Of a stretch of 7,769 nt of DNA, positions 1 through 7,046 are shown one piece after another. The stretch lies in assembly GCA_039920165.1 (NCBI GenBank), contig JBDSEG010000258.1, forward strand, positions 1-7,769, given 5' to 3'. The DNA comes from JBDSEG01 sp039920165. GTDB taxonomy: Bacteria; Pseudomonadota; Gammaproteobacteria; Burkholderiales; Burkholderiaceae_C. The notes under the pieces are model-generated. The model was given only the letters and a program-made list of their open reading frames with translations, did not search any database and was not told where the DNA came from. The stretch's first letter is position 1; each line of letters begins with the position of its first letter. Made by a program: the position numbers and the translations under genes.

Positions 1-140
1 TGATCGGCGACGGCGCGCTGCAAACTGGGCGCGAGGCCGACGCTGTCGAACAGCACAACGGGAGCAGGCGAGGGTGATTCGCCGGCAGCGGCGATCGGGG
101 GGGCGTCCGGCAATCCGGGCGTTAGCACATTTTCGGTCAT
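1..140 (-). CDS. N-terminal fragment of a probable DEAD-box RNA helicase (runs off the left edge)
   Basis: An open frame starts at an ATG whose complement lies at 138-140 and continues without a stop to the window edge, giving 46 complete codons. The first 27 or so residues are Pro/Ala-rich and look disordered. They are followed by a segment FDSVGLAPSLQRAVAD (residues 31-46). An aromatic residue followed by G-L-x-P-x-L-x-x-A is typical of the region just before the Q motif of RhlE-like DEAD-box RNA helicases; the diagnostic Q-motif glutamine and the Walker motifs would lie beyond the edge. Such helicases unwind RNA in ribosome assembly or mRNA decay. The gene diverges from rfbB and has no evident link to sugar metabolism, so it probably marks the edge of the polysaccharide locus. 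The coding call is fairly safe; the family call rests on a short segment. Confidence 0.65.
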   Translation of the reverse strand, partial: MTENVLTPGLPDAPPIAAAGESPSPAPVVLFDSVGLAPSLQRAVAD

Positions 141-159
141 CCGCGCATTATCGCCGTTC

Positions 160-174
160 ACCCCGTCCCGGGGT
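160..174. repeat. Small inverted repeat in the helicase/rfbB divergent gap
   Basis: Five-base arms ACCCC (160-164) and GGGGT (170-174) flank a five-base centre and include the palindrome CCCGGG at 167-172. The right arm touches the first base of the candidate -35 box of the rfbB promoter, so it could be a protein-binding site. Arms this short arise easily by chance in GC-rich DNA. No T tract follows, so it is not a terminator. Confidence 0.25.
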
Positions 175-202
175 CGGCACGTTGTCGAAGCGCCAATAGA
201 AT
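174..202 (+). promoter_or_regulatory. Candidate sigma70-type promoter for the rfbBDAC-manC cluster
   Basis: A -35-like TCGGCA (174-179, four of six matches to TTGACA) and a -10-like TAGAAT (197-202, five of six matches to TATAAT) are separated by exactly 17 bp. Transcription would start near 209, leaving a leader of about 20 bases before the rfbB ATG at 228. This is the only good promoter candidate in the 87-bp divergent gap. The Shine-Dalgarno region of rfbB is weak: only GGA near 216-218 is visible, rather far from the start. Confidence 0.55.
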
Positions 203-227
203 CAAGGGTTTATCGGATGCTTAGCAC

Positions 228-1301
228 ATGATTCTCGTGACCGGCGGCGCCGGTTTCATCGGCGCCAATTTCATCATCGAATGGATCGCGGCCACCGGCG
301 AGCCGGTCGTCAATCTCGATGCGCTCACCTACGCAGGCAACCTCGCAAGCCTGCGCAGCTTGGCGGGCGACCTGCGCCATATCTTCGTCAAGGGTGATAT
401 CACCGACCGTGCGGTGCTCGATCGGCTGCTCGCTGAATACCGGCCGCGCGCGATCGTCCATTTCGCTGCGGAAAGTCATGTGGACCGCAGCATCCACGGC
501 CCTGGCGCCTTCATCAAGACCAATGTCGAAGGGACGTTCATGCTGCTCGAAGCAGCGCGCGCTTACTGGTCGGCGCTGGATGACGACTGCCGCGCCGCCT
601 TCCGCTTTCATCATGTCTCGACTGACGAGGTCTACGGTTCGCTCGCTCCGGGCGAGCCGGCCTTTACCGAGAACCACGGCTTCGAACCGAACAGCCCTTA
701 TTCGGCCAGCAAGGCGGCGAGCGATCATCTTGTGCGGGCGTGGTTTCATACCTATGGCCTGCCGGTCGTGACGACCAACTGCTCGAACAACTACGGGCCG
801 TTCCACTTCCCGGAAAAACTGATCCCGCTGCTGATCGTCAATGCGCTCGCCGGCAAGCCCTTGCCGGTTTACGGCGACGGCCGGCAGGTGCGCGACTGGC
901 TCTATGTCAAAGACCATTGCGCAGCGATCCGCGAGGTGCTGGCGCGCGGGCGCCTGGGCCAGACCTACAACGTCGGTGGTTGGAACGAGCAGCCCAATAT
1001 CGATATCGTGCATACCGTGTGCGATCTGCTCGACCGGCTGCGGCCCGACCCGGTCGGCCCGTATGCCCGCCTCGTCACGCACGTGAAGGACCGCCCAGGC
1101 CACGACCGCCGCTATGCGATCGATGCGCGAAAGATCGAAGCCGAACTCGGCTGGAAGCCGGCCGAGACCTTCGACAGCGGCATCGAGAAAACGGTGCGCT
1201 GGTACCTCGACAACCCCGAATGGGTGGCCGATGTGCAAAGCGGCGCCTACCGCGACTGGGTCGCGACGAACTACGCCGAACGCAGCGGCGCGGGCGCCTG
1301 A
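228..1301 (+). CDS. rfbB: dTDP-glucose 4,6-dehydratase (RfbB/RmlB)
   Basis: A cytoplasmic, NAD-dependent short-chain dehydrogenase/reductase of the extended type. It converts dTDP-D-glucose to dTDP-4-keto-6-deoxyglucose, the second step of dTDP-L-rhamnose synthesis. The protein has 357 residues, normal for the family (about 350-360). The NAD-binding loop GGAGFIG is at residues 6-12. The catalytic T-D-E of STDEVYG is at 132-134, and the YxxxK pair in SPYSASK is Tyr158/Lys162. The family-typical RPGHDRRYAID is at 289-299. The start at 228 is fixed by the canonical MILVTGGAGFIG N-terminus. It is the first gene of the cluster, and rfbD begins 10 bp after its stop. Its GC content (57-62% in sampled lines) is lower than in manC. 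A RffG paralog is the only real alternative, and the neighbouring rfbDAC genes argue for the rhamnose role. Confidence 0.97.
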   Translation: MILVTGGAGFIGANFIIEWIAATGEPVVNLDALTYAGNLASLRSLAGDLRHIFVKGDITDRAVLDRLLAEYRPRAIVHFAAESHVDRSIHGPGAFIKTNVEGTFMLLEAARAYWSALDDDCRAAFRFHHVSTDEVYGSLAPGEPAFTENHGFEPNSPYSASKAASDHLVRAWFHTYGLPVVTTNCSNNYGPFHFPEKLIPLLIVNALAGKPLPVYGDGRQVRDWLYVKDHCAAIREVLARGRLGQTYNVGGWNEQPNIDIVHTVCDLLDRLRPDPVGPYARLVTHVKDRPGHDRRYAIDARKIEAELGWKPAETFDSGIEKTVRWYLDNPEWVADVQSGAYRDWVATNYAERSGAGA

Positions 1302-1311
1302 GCCGCCTGGG

Positions 1312-2219
1312 ATGAGGATCCTCCTGCTCGGCAAGAACGGCCAGGTCGGCTGGGAACTGCAGCGCTCGCTCGCGCCATTGGGCGAGCTCGTCGCCTGCGG
1401 CTCGGCCGACGCCGATCTGGGCGAGCTGTCCGCGCTCGCGAGCCTTGTGCGACGCGTGAAGCCCCAGCTCATCGTCAATGCCGCCGCGCACACCGCGGTC
1501 GACCGGTGCGAGAGCGAACCAGAACGGGCGATGGCGATCAATGCCGGCGCGCCCGGGCTGCTTGCGCGCGAAGCGGCAGCCCTCGACGCGCTGCTGGTGC
1601 ACTACAGCACCGACTATGTGTTCGACGGCAGCGGCTCCGCGCCGTGGATCGAAGACGATGCGACCGGCCCCGTGAATGTCTACGGCCGCAGCAAGCTCGA
1701 CGGTGAAGAAGCCATTCGTGCGAGCGGCTGCCGGCATCTGATCCTGCGAACGAGCTGGGTCTATGCAGCGCGCGGCGGCAATTTCGCCCGCACGATGCTG
1801 CGCCTGGCTGCCGAGCGCCAGTCGCTGAACGTCATCCACGACCAGATCGGCGCGCCCACCGGCGCCGAGCTGATCGCCGACGTGACTTCGCATGCAGTGC
1901 GTGGCGTCATGCAGCGGCCCGGCCTCGCCGGCACCTATCACCTGGCAGCGGCGGGAGCGACCAGCTGGCACGGCTATGCGACCCACGTCGTCGAAGCCGC
2001 GCGGGGCAGGGCGGCGAGCACGGTCAAGGTCGTGGCGGACGCGATCCATGCCGTTCCGAGCAGCGCCTTTCCAACGCCCGCGCGCCGGCCGATGAATTCG
2101 CGCCTTGATTGCAGCAAGCTGCAGCGCGCGTTCGAACTGCAACTGCCCGACTGGCGTGCCGGCGTCGACCGCCTGCTCGCCGAACTGCTGCCGCCCACCA
2201 ACCAAGGCACGTCTTCCCG

Positions 2220-2223
<4 letters not shown>
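1312..2223 (+). CDS. rfbD: dTDP-4-dehydrorhamnose reductase (RfbD/RmlD)
   Basis: Final enzyme of dTDP-L-rhamnose synthesis: it reduces dTDP-4-keto-L-rhamnose with NAD(P)H. The 303-residue length is typical. The nucleotide-binding glycines of GKNGQVG are at residues 7-13. STDYVFDG at 99-106 supplies the catalytic Thr100, and YGRSK gives Tyr124/Lys128. The substrate-domain motif RPMNSRLD is at 259-266. The frame stays open upstream through rfbB, but ATG 1312 gives the canonical MRILLLGKNGQVG N-terminus and lies 10 bp after the rfbB stop, so it is the start. The ATG of rfbA overlaps the stop codon (ATGA at 2220-2223), implying translational coupling. Confidence 0.96.
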
Positions 2224-3109
<886 letters not shown>

Positions 3110-3110
<1 letters not shown>

Positions 3111-3661
3111 TGCAGGTCACGCCGCAAGCGCTGCCCGAGTTGCTGCTCATCGAGCCGCGCGTCTTCGCCGACGAGCGCGGCTTCTTCATGGAAAGTTTCA
3201 ACCAGCGCGAATTCGACCGTGCACTCGGCAGCCATGTCGAATTCGTGCAGGACAACCATTCGCGCTCGCGCCGCGGCGTTCTACGCGGTCTGCACTATCA
3301 ATTGCTGCCGCACGGCCAGGGCAAGCTGGTGCGAGTGACGCAAGGCCGCGTCTTCGACGTGGCCGTGGACGTTCGGCGCTCGAGCCCGCGCTTCGGTCGC
3401 TGGGTCGGCGTCGAGCTGTCGGGCGATAACCATCGTCAGCTCTGGATTCCCCCCGGCTTCGCGCACGGTTTTCTGGTCTTGAGCGACAGCGCCGACTTCG
3501 CCTACAAGACGACCGAATACTGGTTCGCCGAATCCGACCGTGCGATTCGCTGGGACGATGCCGATATAGCGATCGGCTGGCCGGCACTCGATGCCGAATT
3601 TATCGTCGGCGCCAAGGACAGCGCCGCACCCGCATTGGCCCAAGCCGAGGTTTATCCATGA
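3110..3661 (+). CDS. rfbC: dTDP-4-dehydrorhamnose 3,5-epimerase (RfbC/RmlC)
   Basis: A cupin-fold epimerase that inverts C3 and C5 of dTDP-4-keto-6-deoxyglucose, the third step to dTDP-L-rhamnose. It has 183 residues, the usual size. DERGFF is at residues 21-26, QDNHS at 47-51 and LRGLHYQ with the catalytic His62 at 58-64. Lys72 is in GKLVRV, GFAHGF is at 116-121, and Tyr132 lies in YKTTEYW. Asp170, the expected partner of the catalytic histidine, is also present, so a C3-only or C5-only antibiotic-sugar variant is not indicated. The start at 3110 is set by one-base overlap with the rfbA stop and by homology. The stop overlaps the manC ATG (3658-3661), completing a coupled chain. Confidence 0.96.
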
Positions 3662-5112
3662 GTTCTGAGAGCCCCATCGTCGTTACCCCGGTCATCCTGG
3701 CCGGGGGCAGCGGAACGCGCCTGTGGCCGCTGTCACGCGCGCGCCATCCGAAGCAGTTTCTCGTCCTGTCGGGAACCACCAGCCTGTTCCAGCAGGCGGT
3801 CGATCGCGTCGGCGGCGTCTCCGACCCGCGCATTCGTCTCGGCGCGCCGGTCGTCGTCGGCAACGAGGAGCATCGCTTTCTGGTCCTCGACCAGCTGCTC
3901 GCGCGCGGCATCGCGCCGGCCGCGATCCTGCTCGAACCGTGCGGCCGCAATACCGCGCCGGCCGTGACGCTGGCGGCGCTGCAGGCGCTAGAGGGCGGCT
4001 CGGATCCGGTCCTCGTCGTCACCTCGGCCGACCAGACCGTCACCGATCCCGCCGCCTTCACGGCCGCGGTCGGACGCGCCGTGCTGCAGGCGAGCGAGGG
4101 CGGCATCGTCATCCTCGGCATCACGCCCGACCGCCCCGAGACCGCCTACGGCTATATCGGCGCGCAAGCGAGCCCGGACGGCAACGCGATGCAGGTGCAG
4201 CGCTTCGTCGAAAAGCCCGACGCCGCCACCGCTGCCCGCTATCTGGCCGAGGGCGGCTACTACTGGAATGCCGGCATGTTCGTGCTGCGTGCGTCGGTCT
4301 GGATGCGTGCCCTCGAAACCTTCCGCCCCGATATCGCCGGCGCGACGCGCAGCGCGTGGGACGGCCGCGCCACCGATGCGCAGTTCGTGCGCCCGGGCGC
4401 GAGCCTGTTCGCCGCCGTGCCGTCCGAATCGGTCGACTACGCCGTGATGGAGCTCTGCCCCGGCAGCGAATTCCAGGTCCGCATGGTCGCGCTCGACGCC
4501 GGCTGGTCCGACCTCGGCGCCTGGGATGCCGTGTGGCAGGTCGGCACCAAGGACGGCGCCGGCAACACCGCGCATGGCGACGTCATGTTCGAGGACAGCC
4601 GCAACAGCCTGGTCCACGCGACGAGCCGGCTCGTCACCGTGGTCGGGCTCGACGACGTCGTCGTCGTCGAAACGCCCGACGCCGTGCTCGTGACGCGGCG
4701 CGACAAGAGCCAGCAGGTCAAAAAGATCGTCAACCGGCTCGACGCCGGCGAGCGCTCCGAGCAGACGCTGCACCGGCTGGTGCACCGACCCTGGGGCTGG
4801 TACGACAGCATCGACCACGGCGCGCGTTTCCAGGTCAAGCGCATCATGGTCAAGCCCGGCGCAAGCCTGAGCCTGCAGATGCATCACCACCGCGCCGAAC
4901 ACTGGATCGTCGTGTCCGGTACGGCCGAGGTGACGAACGGCGAGCAGGTCACGCTGCTGACCGAAAACCAGAGCACCTATATCCCGCTCGGCCAGACGCA
5001 CCGGCTGCGCAACCCCGGCAAGGTGCCGCTCGAGATCATCGAGGTGCAGTCGGGCTCGTATCTCGGCGAGGACGATATTGTGCGCTTCGAGGATACCTAC
5101 GGCCGGGGCTGA
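3658..5112 (+). CDS. manC: Mannose-1-phosphate guanylyltransferase / mannose-6-phosphate isomerase (ManC)
   Basis: A bifunctional cytoplasmic enzyme for GDP-mannose supply, of the type II PMI-GMP family (ManC/CpsB/AlgA). It has 484 residues, in the usual range of about 465-490. The N-terminal pyrophosphorylase domain carries GGSGTRLWPLSR (16-27), PKQFL (31-35), LEPCGRNTAP (92-101) and FVEKP (183-187). The position usually read as PADH is SADQ here (123-126), a mild variation. The C-terminal cupin isomerase domain has QMHHHRAEHW (407-416), YIPLGQTHRL (441-450) and the family-typical end IEVQSGSYLGEDDIVRFEDTYGR. It starts within the rfbC stop. No phosphomannomutase is nearby, so mannose-6-P to mannose-1-P conversion must come from elsewhere. 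GC rises sharply here (73-77% in sampled lines, against about 60% in rfbC), hinting at a separate origin. It feeds Gmd and Fcl downstream. Confidence 0.96.
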   Translation: MSSESPIVVTPVILAGGSGTRLWPLSRARHPKQFLVLSGTTSLFQQAVDRVGGVSDPRIRLGAPVVVGNEEHRFLVLDQLLARGIAPAAILLEPCGRNTAPAVTLAALQALEGGSDPVLVVTSADQTVTDPAAFTAAVGRAVLQASEGGIVILGITPDRPETAYGYIGAQASPDGNAMQVQRFVEKPDAATAARYLAEGGYYWNAGMFVLRASVWMRALETFRPDIAGATRSAWDGRATDAQFVRPGASLFAAVPSESVDYAVMELCPGSEFQVRMVALDAGWSDLGAWDAVWQVGTKDGAGNTAHGDVMFEDSRNSLVHATSRLVTVVGLDDVVVVETPDAVLVTRRDKSQQVKKIVNRLDAGERSEQTLHRLVHRPWGWYDSIDHGARFQVKRIMVKPGASLSLQMHHHRAEHWIVVSGTAEVTNGEQVTLLTENQSTYIPLGQTHRLRNPGKVPLEIIEVQSGSYLGEDDIVRFEDTYGRG

Positions 5113-5129
5113 GCCGGTTGGCGGTCGCG

Positions 5130-5158
5130 CATACAGTGCAAAAGGCGGTGTGTAGAAT
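5130..5158 (+). promoter_or_regulatory. Candidate promoter for the regulator-fcl-gmd half of the cluster
   Basis: A -10-like TAGAAT (5153-5158) lies 40 bases before the GTG start at 5198. The hexamer 17 bp upstream, CATACA (5130-5135), matches only half of the -35 consensus, so the promoter would be weak or activator-dependent. Its -10 region, TAGAATCCAG, matches that of the rfbB promoter (TAGAATCAAG) at nine of ten bases. No rho-independent terminator lies between manC and this site, so read-through from the upstream cluster is also likely. Confidence 0.5.
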
Positions 5159-5161
5159 CCA

Positions 5162-5180
5162 GCGTTCACCGACTGAACGC
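5162..5180. promoter_or_regulatory. Perfect inverted repeat, possible operator of the MarR-type regulator
   Basis: Arms GCGTTCA (5162-5168) and TGAACGC (5174-5180) are perfect 7-bp inverted copies around a five-base centre, a 19-bp dyad. It begins four bases after the candidate -10 box, so it covers the predicted transcription start (about 5165), and it ends 17 bases before the regulator's start codon. Position, symmetry and size fit an operator for a dimeric winged-helix repressor, suggesting autoregulation. A hairpin in the leader is less likely because transcription would begin inside the left arm. There is no T tract, so it is not a terminator. The assignment is inference from position. 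Confidence 0.5.
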
Positions 5181-5197
5181 AGTGATCTTCTTCGCCC

Positions 5198-5554
5198 GTG
5201 CCGCAACCTCTTTCTGTCGACCCCCAGAGCGCCGACCTCGAATTGCTTCGGCTGCTCGAACAGCATCCCGAATATTCGCAGCGCGAGCTCTCGCGCGAGC
5301 TGGGGCTGAGCCTCGGAAAGACGCATTACCTGCTCAAGGCGCTGCTCGACAAGGGCCTGGTCAAGGCGCAGAACTTTCGGCGCAGCGGCAACAAGATCGG
5401 CTATCTGTATGTCCTCACGCCCAGCGGCGTGCGGCGGCGCCTGCAGATGACGCAGGCCTTCCTGGTCCGCAAGGAGCGCGAATACGAAACGCTGCGCAGC
5501 CAGATCGCGGCGCTGCGCCAGGAAATCTCGGCGCGTTCCGAAGCCGATCGCTGA
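5198..5554 (+). CDS. EPS-associated MarR-family transcriptional regulator
   Basis: A 118-residue DNA-binding protein resembling the small MarR-type regulators found in exopolysaccharide loci. Residues about 15-77 form a winged helix: LELLRLLEQHPEYSQRELSRELG, the recognition-helix region LSLGKTHYLLKALLDKGLVKAQNF, then a wing RRSGNKIGYLYVLTPSG. Residues about 80-115 are charged with spaced Leu/Ile (REYETLRSQIAALRQEI), a likely coiled coil for dimerisation. The start is GTG 5198: it is the first start codon after an in-frame TGA at 5183-5185 and leaves the whole helix-turn-helix intact. No good Shine-Dalgarno sequence precedes it, so expression may be low. It probably controls its own operon with fcl and perhaps gmd through the dyad at 5162-5180. 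Its effector and its direction of control cannot be read from sequence. Confidence 0.85.
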   Translation: MPQPLSVDPQSADLELLRLLEQHPEYSQRELSRELGLSLGKTHYLLKALLDKGLVKAQNFRRSGNKIGYLYVLTPSGVRRRLQMTQAFLVRKEREYETLRSQIAALRQEISARSEADR

Positions 5555-5564
5555 GCATGGCCGC

Positions 5565-6509
5565 ATGGAGCTGAACGCCCGTATCCTCGTCACCGGCCAT
5601 CGCGGCATGGTCGGCTCGGCTCTCGTGCGTCGCCTGCAGGCGCTGGGCTATGCGAACCTCGTCACCCGCACGCGCGCCGAACTCGATCTGCTCGACCAGC
5701 GCGCGGTCCACGCCTTCCTCGACGAAGCGCGTCCCGACTACATCTTCATCGCCGCCGCCAAGGTCGGCGGCATCCAGGCCAACGACCGCCTGCGCGCCGA
5801 CTTCCTGTACGAGAACCTCGTGATCGAGGCCAACCTCATCCACGGCGCGCACCGCGCAGGCATGCAGCGTCTCATGTTCCTCGGCTCGAGCTGCATCTAT
5901 CCGCGCGACTGCCCGCAGCCGATCCGCGAGGGCTATCTGCTCACCGGCCCGCTCGAACCGACCAACGAGCCCTACGCGATCGCCAAGATCGCCGGCATCA
6001 AGCTGTGCGAGAGCTACAACCGCCAGTACAGCCGTCAGTACGTCAGCGTCATGCCGACCAACCTGTACGGCCCGAACGACAACTACGAACTCGCGACCAG
6101 CCACGTCCTGCCCGCACTCATCCGCAAGGCGCACGAGGCGTGCGAGCGCGGCGACAGCGAACTGGTGGTCTGGGGCAGTGGCACGCCGATGCGCGAGTTT
6201 CTGCATGTCGATGATCTGGCCGATGCCTGCGTGCACCTCATGGCGCAGGACTACGACGGTCCGCTCGTCAACGTCGGCAGCGGCACCGACGTGACGATCC
6301 GCGAACTCGCGCAGACCGTGATGGACGTCGTCGGCTTCAAGGGCCGCATCGTCTTCGACGCGAGCAAGCCCGACGGCACGCCGCGCAAGCTGCTCGATGT
6401 CAGCCGCCTCGCGGCGCTGGGCTGGCGAGCCAAGATCGGCTTGCGCGAGGGCATCCAGGCCGCGTACGACAGTGCGCCGTTTCGTGTGCGCTCTCGGTAC
6501 AGCGCTTGA
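5565..6509 (+). CDS. fcl: GDP-L-fucose synthase (Fcl/WcaG)
   Basis: A bifunctional 3,5-epimerase/4-reductase that turns GDP-4-keto-6-deoxy-D-mannose into GDP-L-fucose using NADPH, acting directly after Gmd. It is an extended SDR protein of 314 residues (the family is about 305-325). The cofactor loop GHRGMVG is at residues 11-17. GSSCIYP (107-113) supplies Ser108 and Cys110, and PYAIAK supplies Tyr137 and Lys141. His180 is in ATSHVLPALI. All match the E. coli active-site residues with a one-residue shift. The ATG at 5565 lies 10 bp after the regulator's stop and gives the expected N-terminus; the ribosome-binding site is weak, so coupling is plausible. The last 12 residues (SAPFRVRSRYSA) lack the usual aromatic ending, and their codons are unlike the rest of the gene, suggesting a rewritten C-terminus. 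Confidence 0.96.
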   Translation: MELNARILVTGHRGMVGSALVRRLQALGYANLVTRTRAELDLLDQRAVHAFLDEARPDYIFIAAAKVGGIQANDRLRADFLYENLVIEANLIHGAHRAGMQRLMFLGSSCIYPRDCPQPIREGYLLTGPLEPTNEPYAIAKIAGIKLCESYNRQYSRQYVSVMPTNLYGPNDNYELATSHVLPALIRKAHEACERGDSELVVWGSGTPMREFLHVDDLADACVHLMAQDYDGPLVNVGSGTDVTIRELAQTVMDVVGFKGRIVFDASKPDGTPRKLLDVSRLAALGWRAKIGLREGIQAAYDSAPFRVRSRYSA

Positions 6510-6513
6510 ACCC

Positions 6514-6518
6514 GGGAG
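6514..6518 (+). promoter_or_regulatory. Ribosome-binding site that fixes the start of the DUF4160 gene
   Basis: GGGAG at 6514-6518 stands eight bases before GTG 6527. It selects that GTG over the in-frame TTG at 6506, which overlaps the fcl stop codon and would add seven non-conserved residues. Confidence 0.6.
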
Positions 6519-6526
6519 CGAACGCC

Positions 6527-6793
6527 GTGCCGGTCATTTCGATGTTCTACGGGATCATCATTCGCATGTATTTGCTCGACACGCAGAACCGCCATCTGCC
6601 GCACCTGCACGCCAGGTATGCGGAGTTCGAGGCGTCGATCGGCATCGCAGATGCCGAGGTTCTGGCCGGGCAGCTGCCGCGCAAACAGTTGCGACTCGTC
6701 CAAGCCTGGATCGAACTGCATCGTGACGAGTTGATGGCCGACTGGGCGCTCGCCAGCGCCGGTGAACTTCCCTACAAGATCGACCCGCTGTGA
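6527..6793 (+). CDS. DUF4160-family small protein, function unknown
   Basis: An 88-residue soluble protein with no signal peptide or membrane segment. It matches the DUF4160 pattern: an N-terminus MPVISMFYGIIIRMY, then a histidine-containing segment HLPHLHARYAEFEASIGI (residues 23-40) that corresponds to the family's P-P-H-x-H-x-x-Y core. A helical part with LPRKQLRLVQAWIELHRDEL (50-69) is followed by MADW (70-73). The GTG start is preferred because GGGAG precedes it and because family members begin at this point. The DUF2442 gene follows after seven bases; the two families are often found as neighbours, which suggests that they work together. The clustered histidines (23, 26, 28) might bind metal or act in catalysis, but no activity can be assigned. 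A toxin-antitoxin-like role is a guess from pair architecture. It has no evident role in fucose synthesis, though it probably shares the fcl transcript. Confidence 0.82.
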   Translation: MPVISMFYGIIIRMYLLDTQNRHLPHLHARYAEFEASIGIADAEVLAGQLPRKQLRLVQAWIELHRDELMADWALASAGELPYKIDPL

Positions 6794-6800
6794 GGTGAAT

Positions 6801-7046
6801 ATGGATTGGGACGTCAAGACAGTTCAAGCGCTGCCCGACCACCAACTCGTCGTCGAATTGGCCGATGGACGCAAAGGAGTGTTCGATATGCGTCAGTTCC
6901 TCGCCCGGCCCGGACTGCAGCGCTTGAGGGATCCTGCCTATTTCATGCGGGTCGAGATTCGCTTCGGAGCGCTGACGTGGCCTCACGACGAGGATATCGC
7001 CCCCGACACGCTGGCCGCGCATCTCGAGGCGATTGCGGTCGCCTGA
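6801..7046 (+). CDS. DUF2442-family small protein, function unknown
   Basis: An 81-residue protein with the DUF2442 pattern: MDWDVKTVQALPDHQLVVEL (1-20), GRKGVFDMRQFL (23-34), LRDPAYFMRVEIRFGALTWP (42-61) and DIAPDTL (65-71). The family has a small alpha/beta fold related to the N-terminal domain of the Nitrosomonas protein NE0471. Some relatives carry a C-terminal helix-turn-helix domain, which is absent here. A clear Shine-Dalgarno-like GAGGTGA (6792-6798) precedes the ATG and overlaps the stop of the DUF4160 gene, so the two are co-translated. By analogy with two-gene modules it could be a partner or antidote of the upstream protein, but this is inference. The next gene, gmd, begins 22 bp after its stop. 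Confidence 0.82.
   Translation: MDWDVKTVQALPDHQLVVELADGRKGVFDMRQFLARPGLQRLRDPAYFMRVEIRFGALTWPHDEDIAPDTLAAHLEAIAVA

Noticed and set aside
147..152. GATAAT on the minus strand as a -10 box for the helicase gene
   Set aside because: Transcription would begin at or inside the start codon, and no -35 box is found at proper spacing; the real promoter is not identifiable here.
210..1541. Long minus-strand open frame (443 codons) opposite rfbB and rfbD
   Set aside because: It lies wholly antisense to two unmistakable enzymes, resembles no family, and is explained by high GC and third-position bias. The same applies to minus-strand frames at 1075-2352, 2349-2915, 3988-5169, 5036-5608, 5415-6236 and 7048-7758.
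4651..4670. Palindrome GACGACGTCGTC followed by further GTC repeats, possible slippage or binding site
   Set aside because: It encodes the conserved Asp-Asp-Val-Val strand of ManC and is explained by GTC codon preference.
5101..5130. Possible terminator after manC
   Set aside because: Only short CCGG-type stems are present and no T tract follows.
3723..5309. Plus-strand open frame of 528 codons overlapping manC in another frame
   Set aside because: The translation is a low-complexity Arg/Ala/Gly-rich shadow, while the manC frame carries all the expected motifs.
6506..6526. TTG at 6506 as the start of the DUF4160 gene
   Set aside because: GTG 6527 has a well-spaced GGGAG and yields the family N-terminus; the extra seven residues are not expected.
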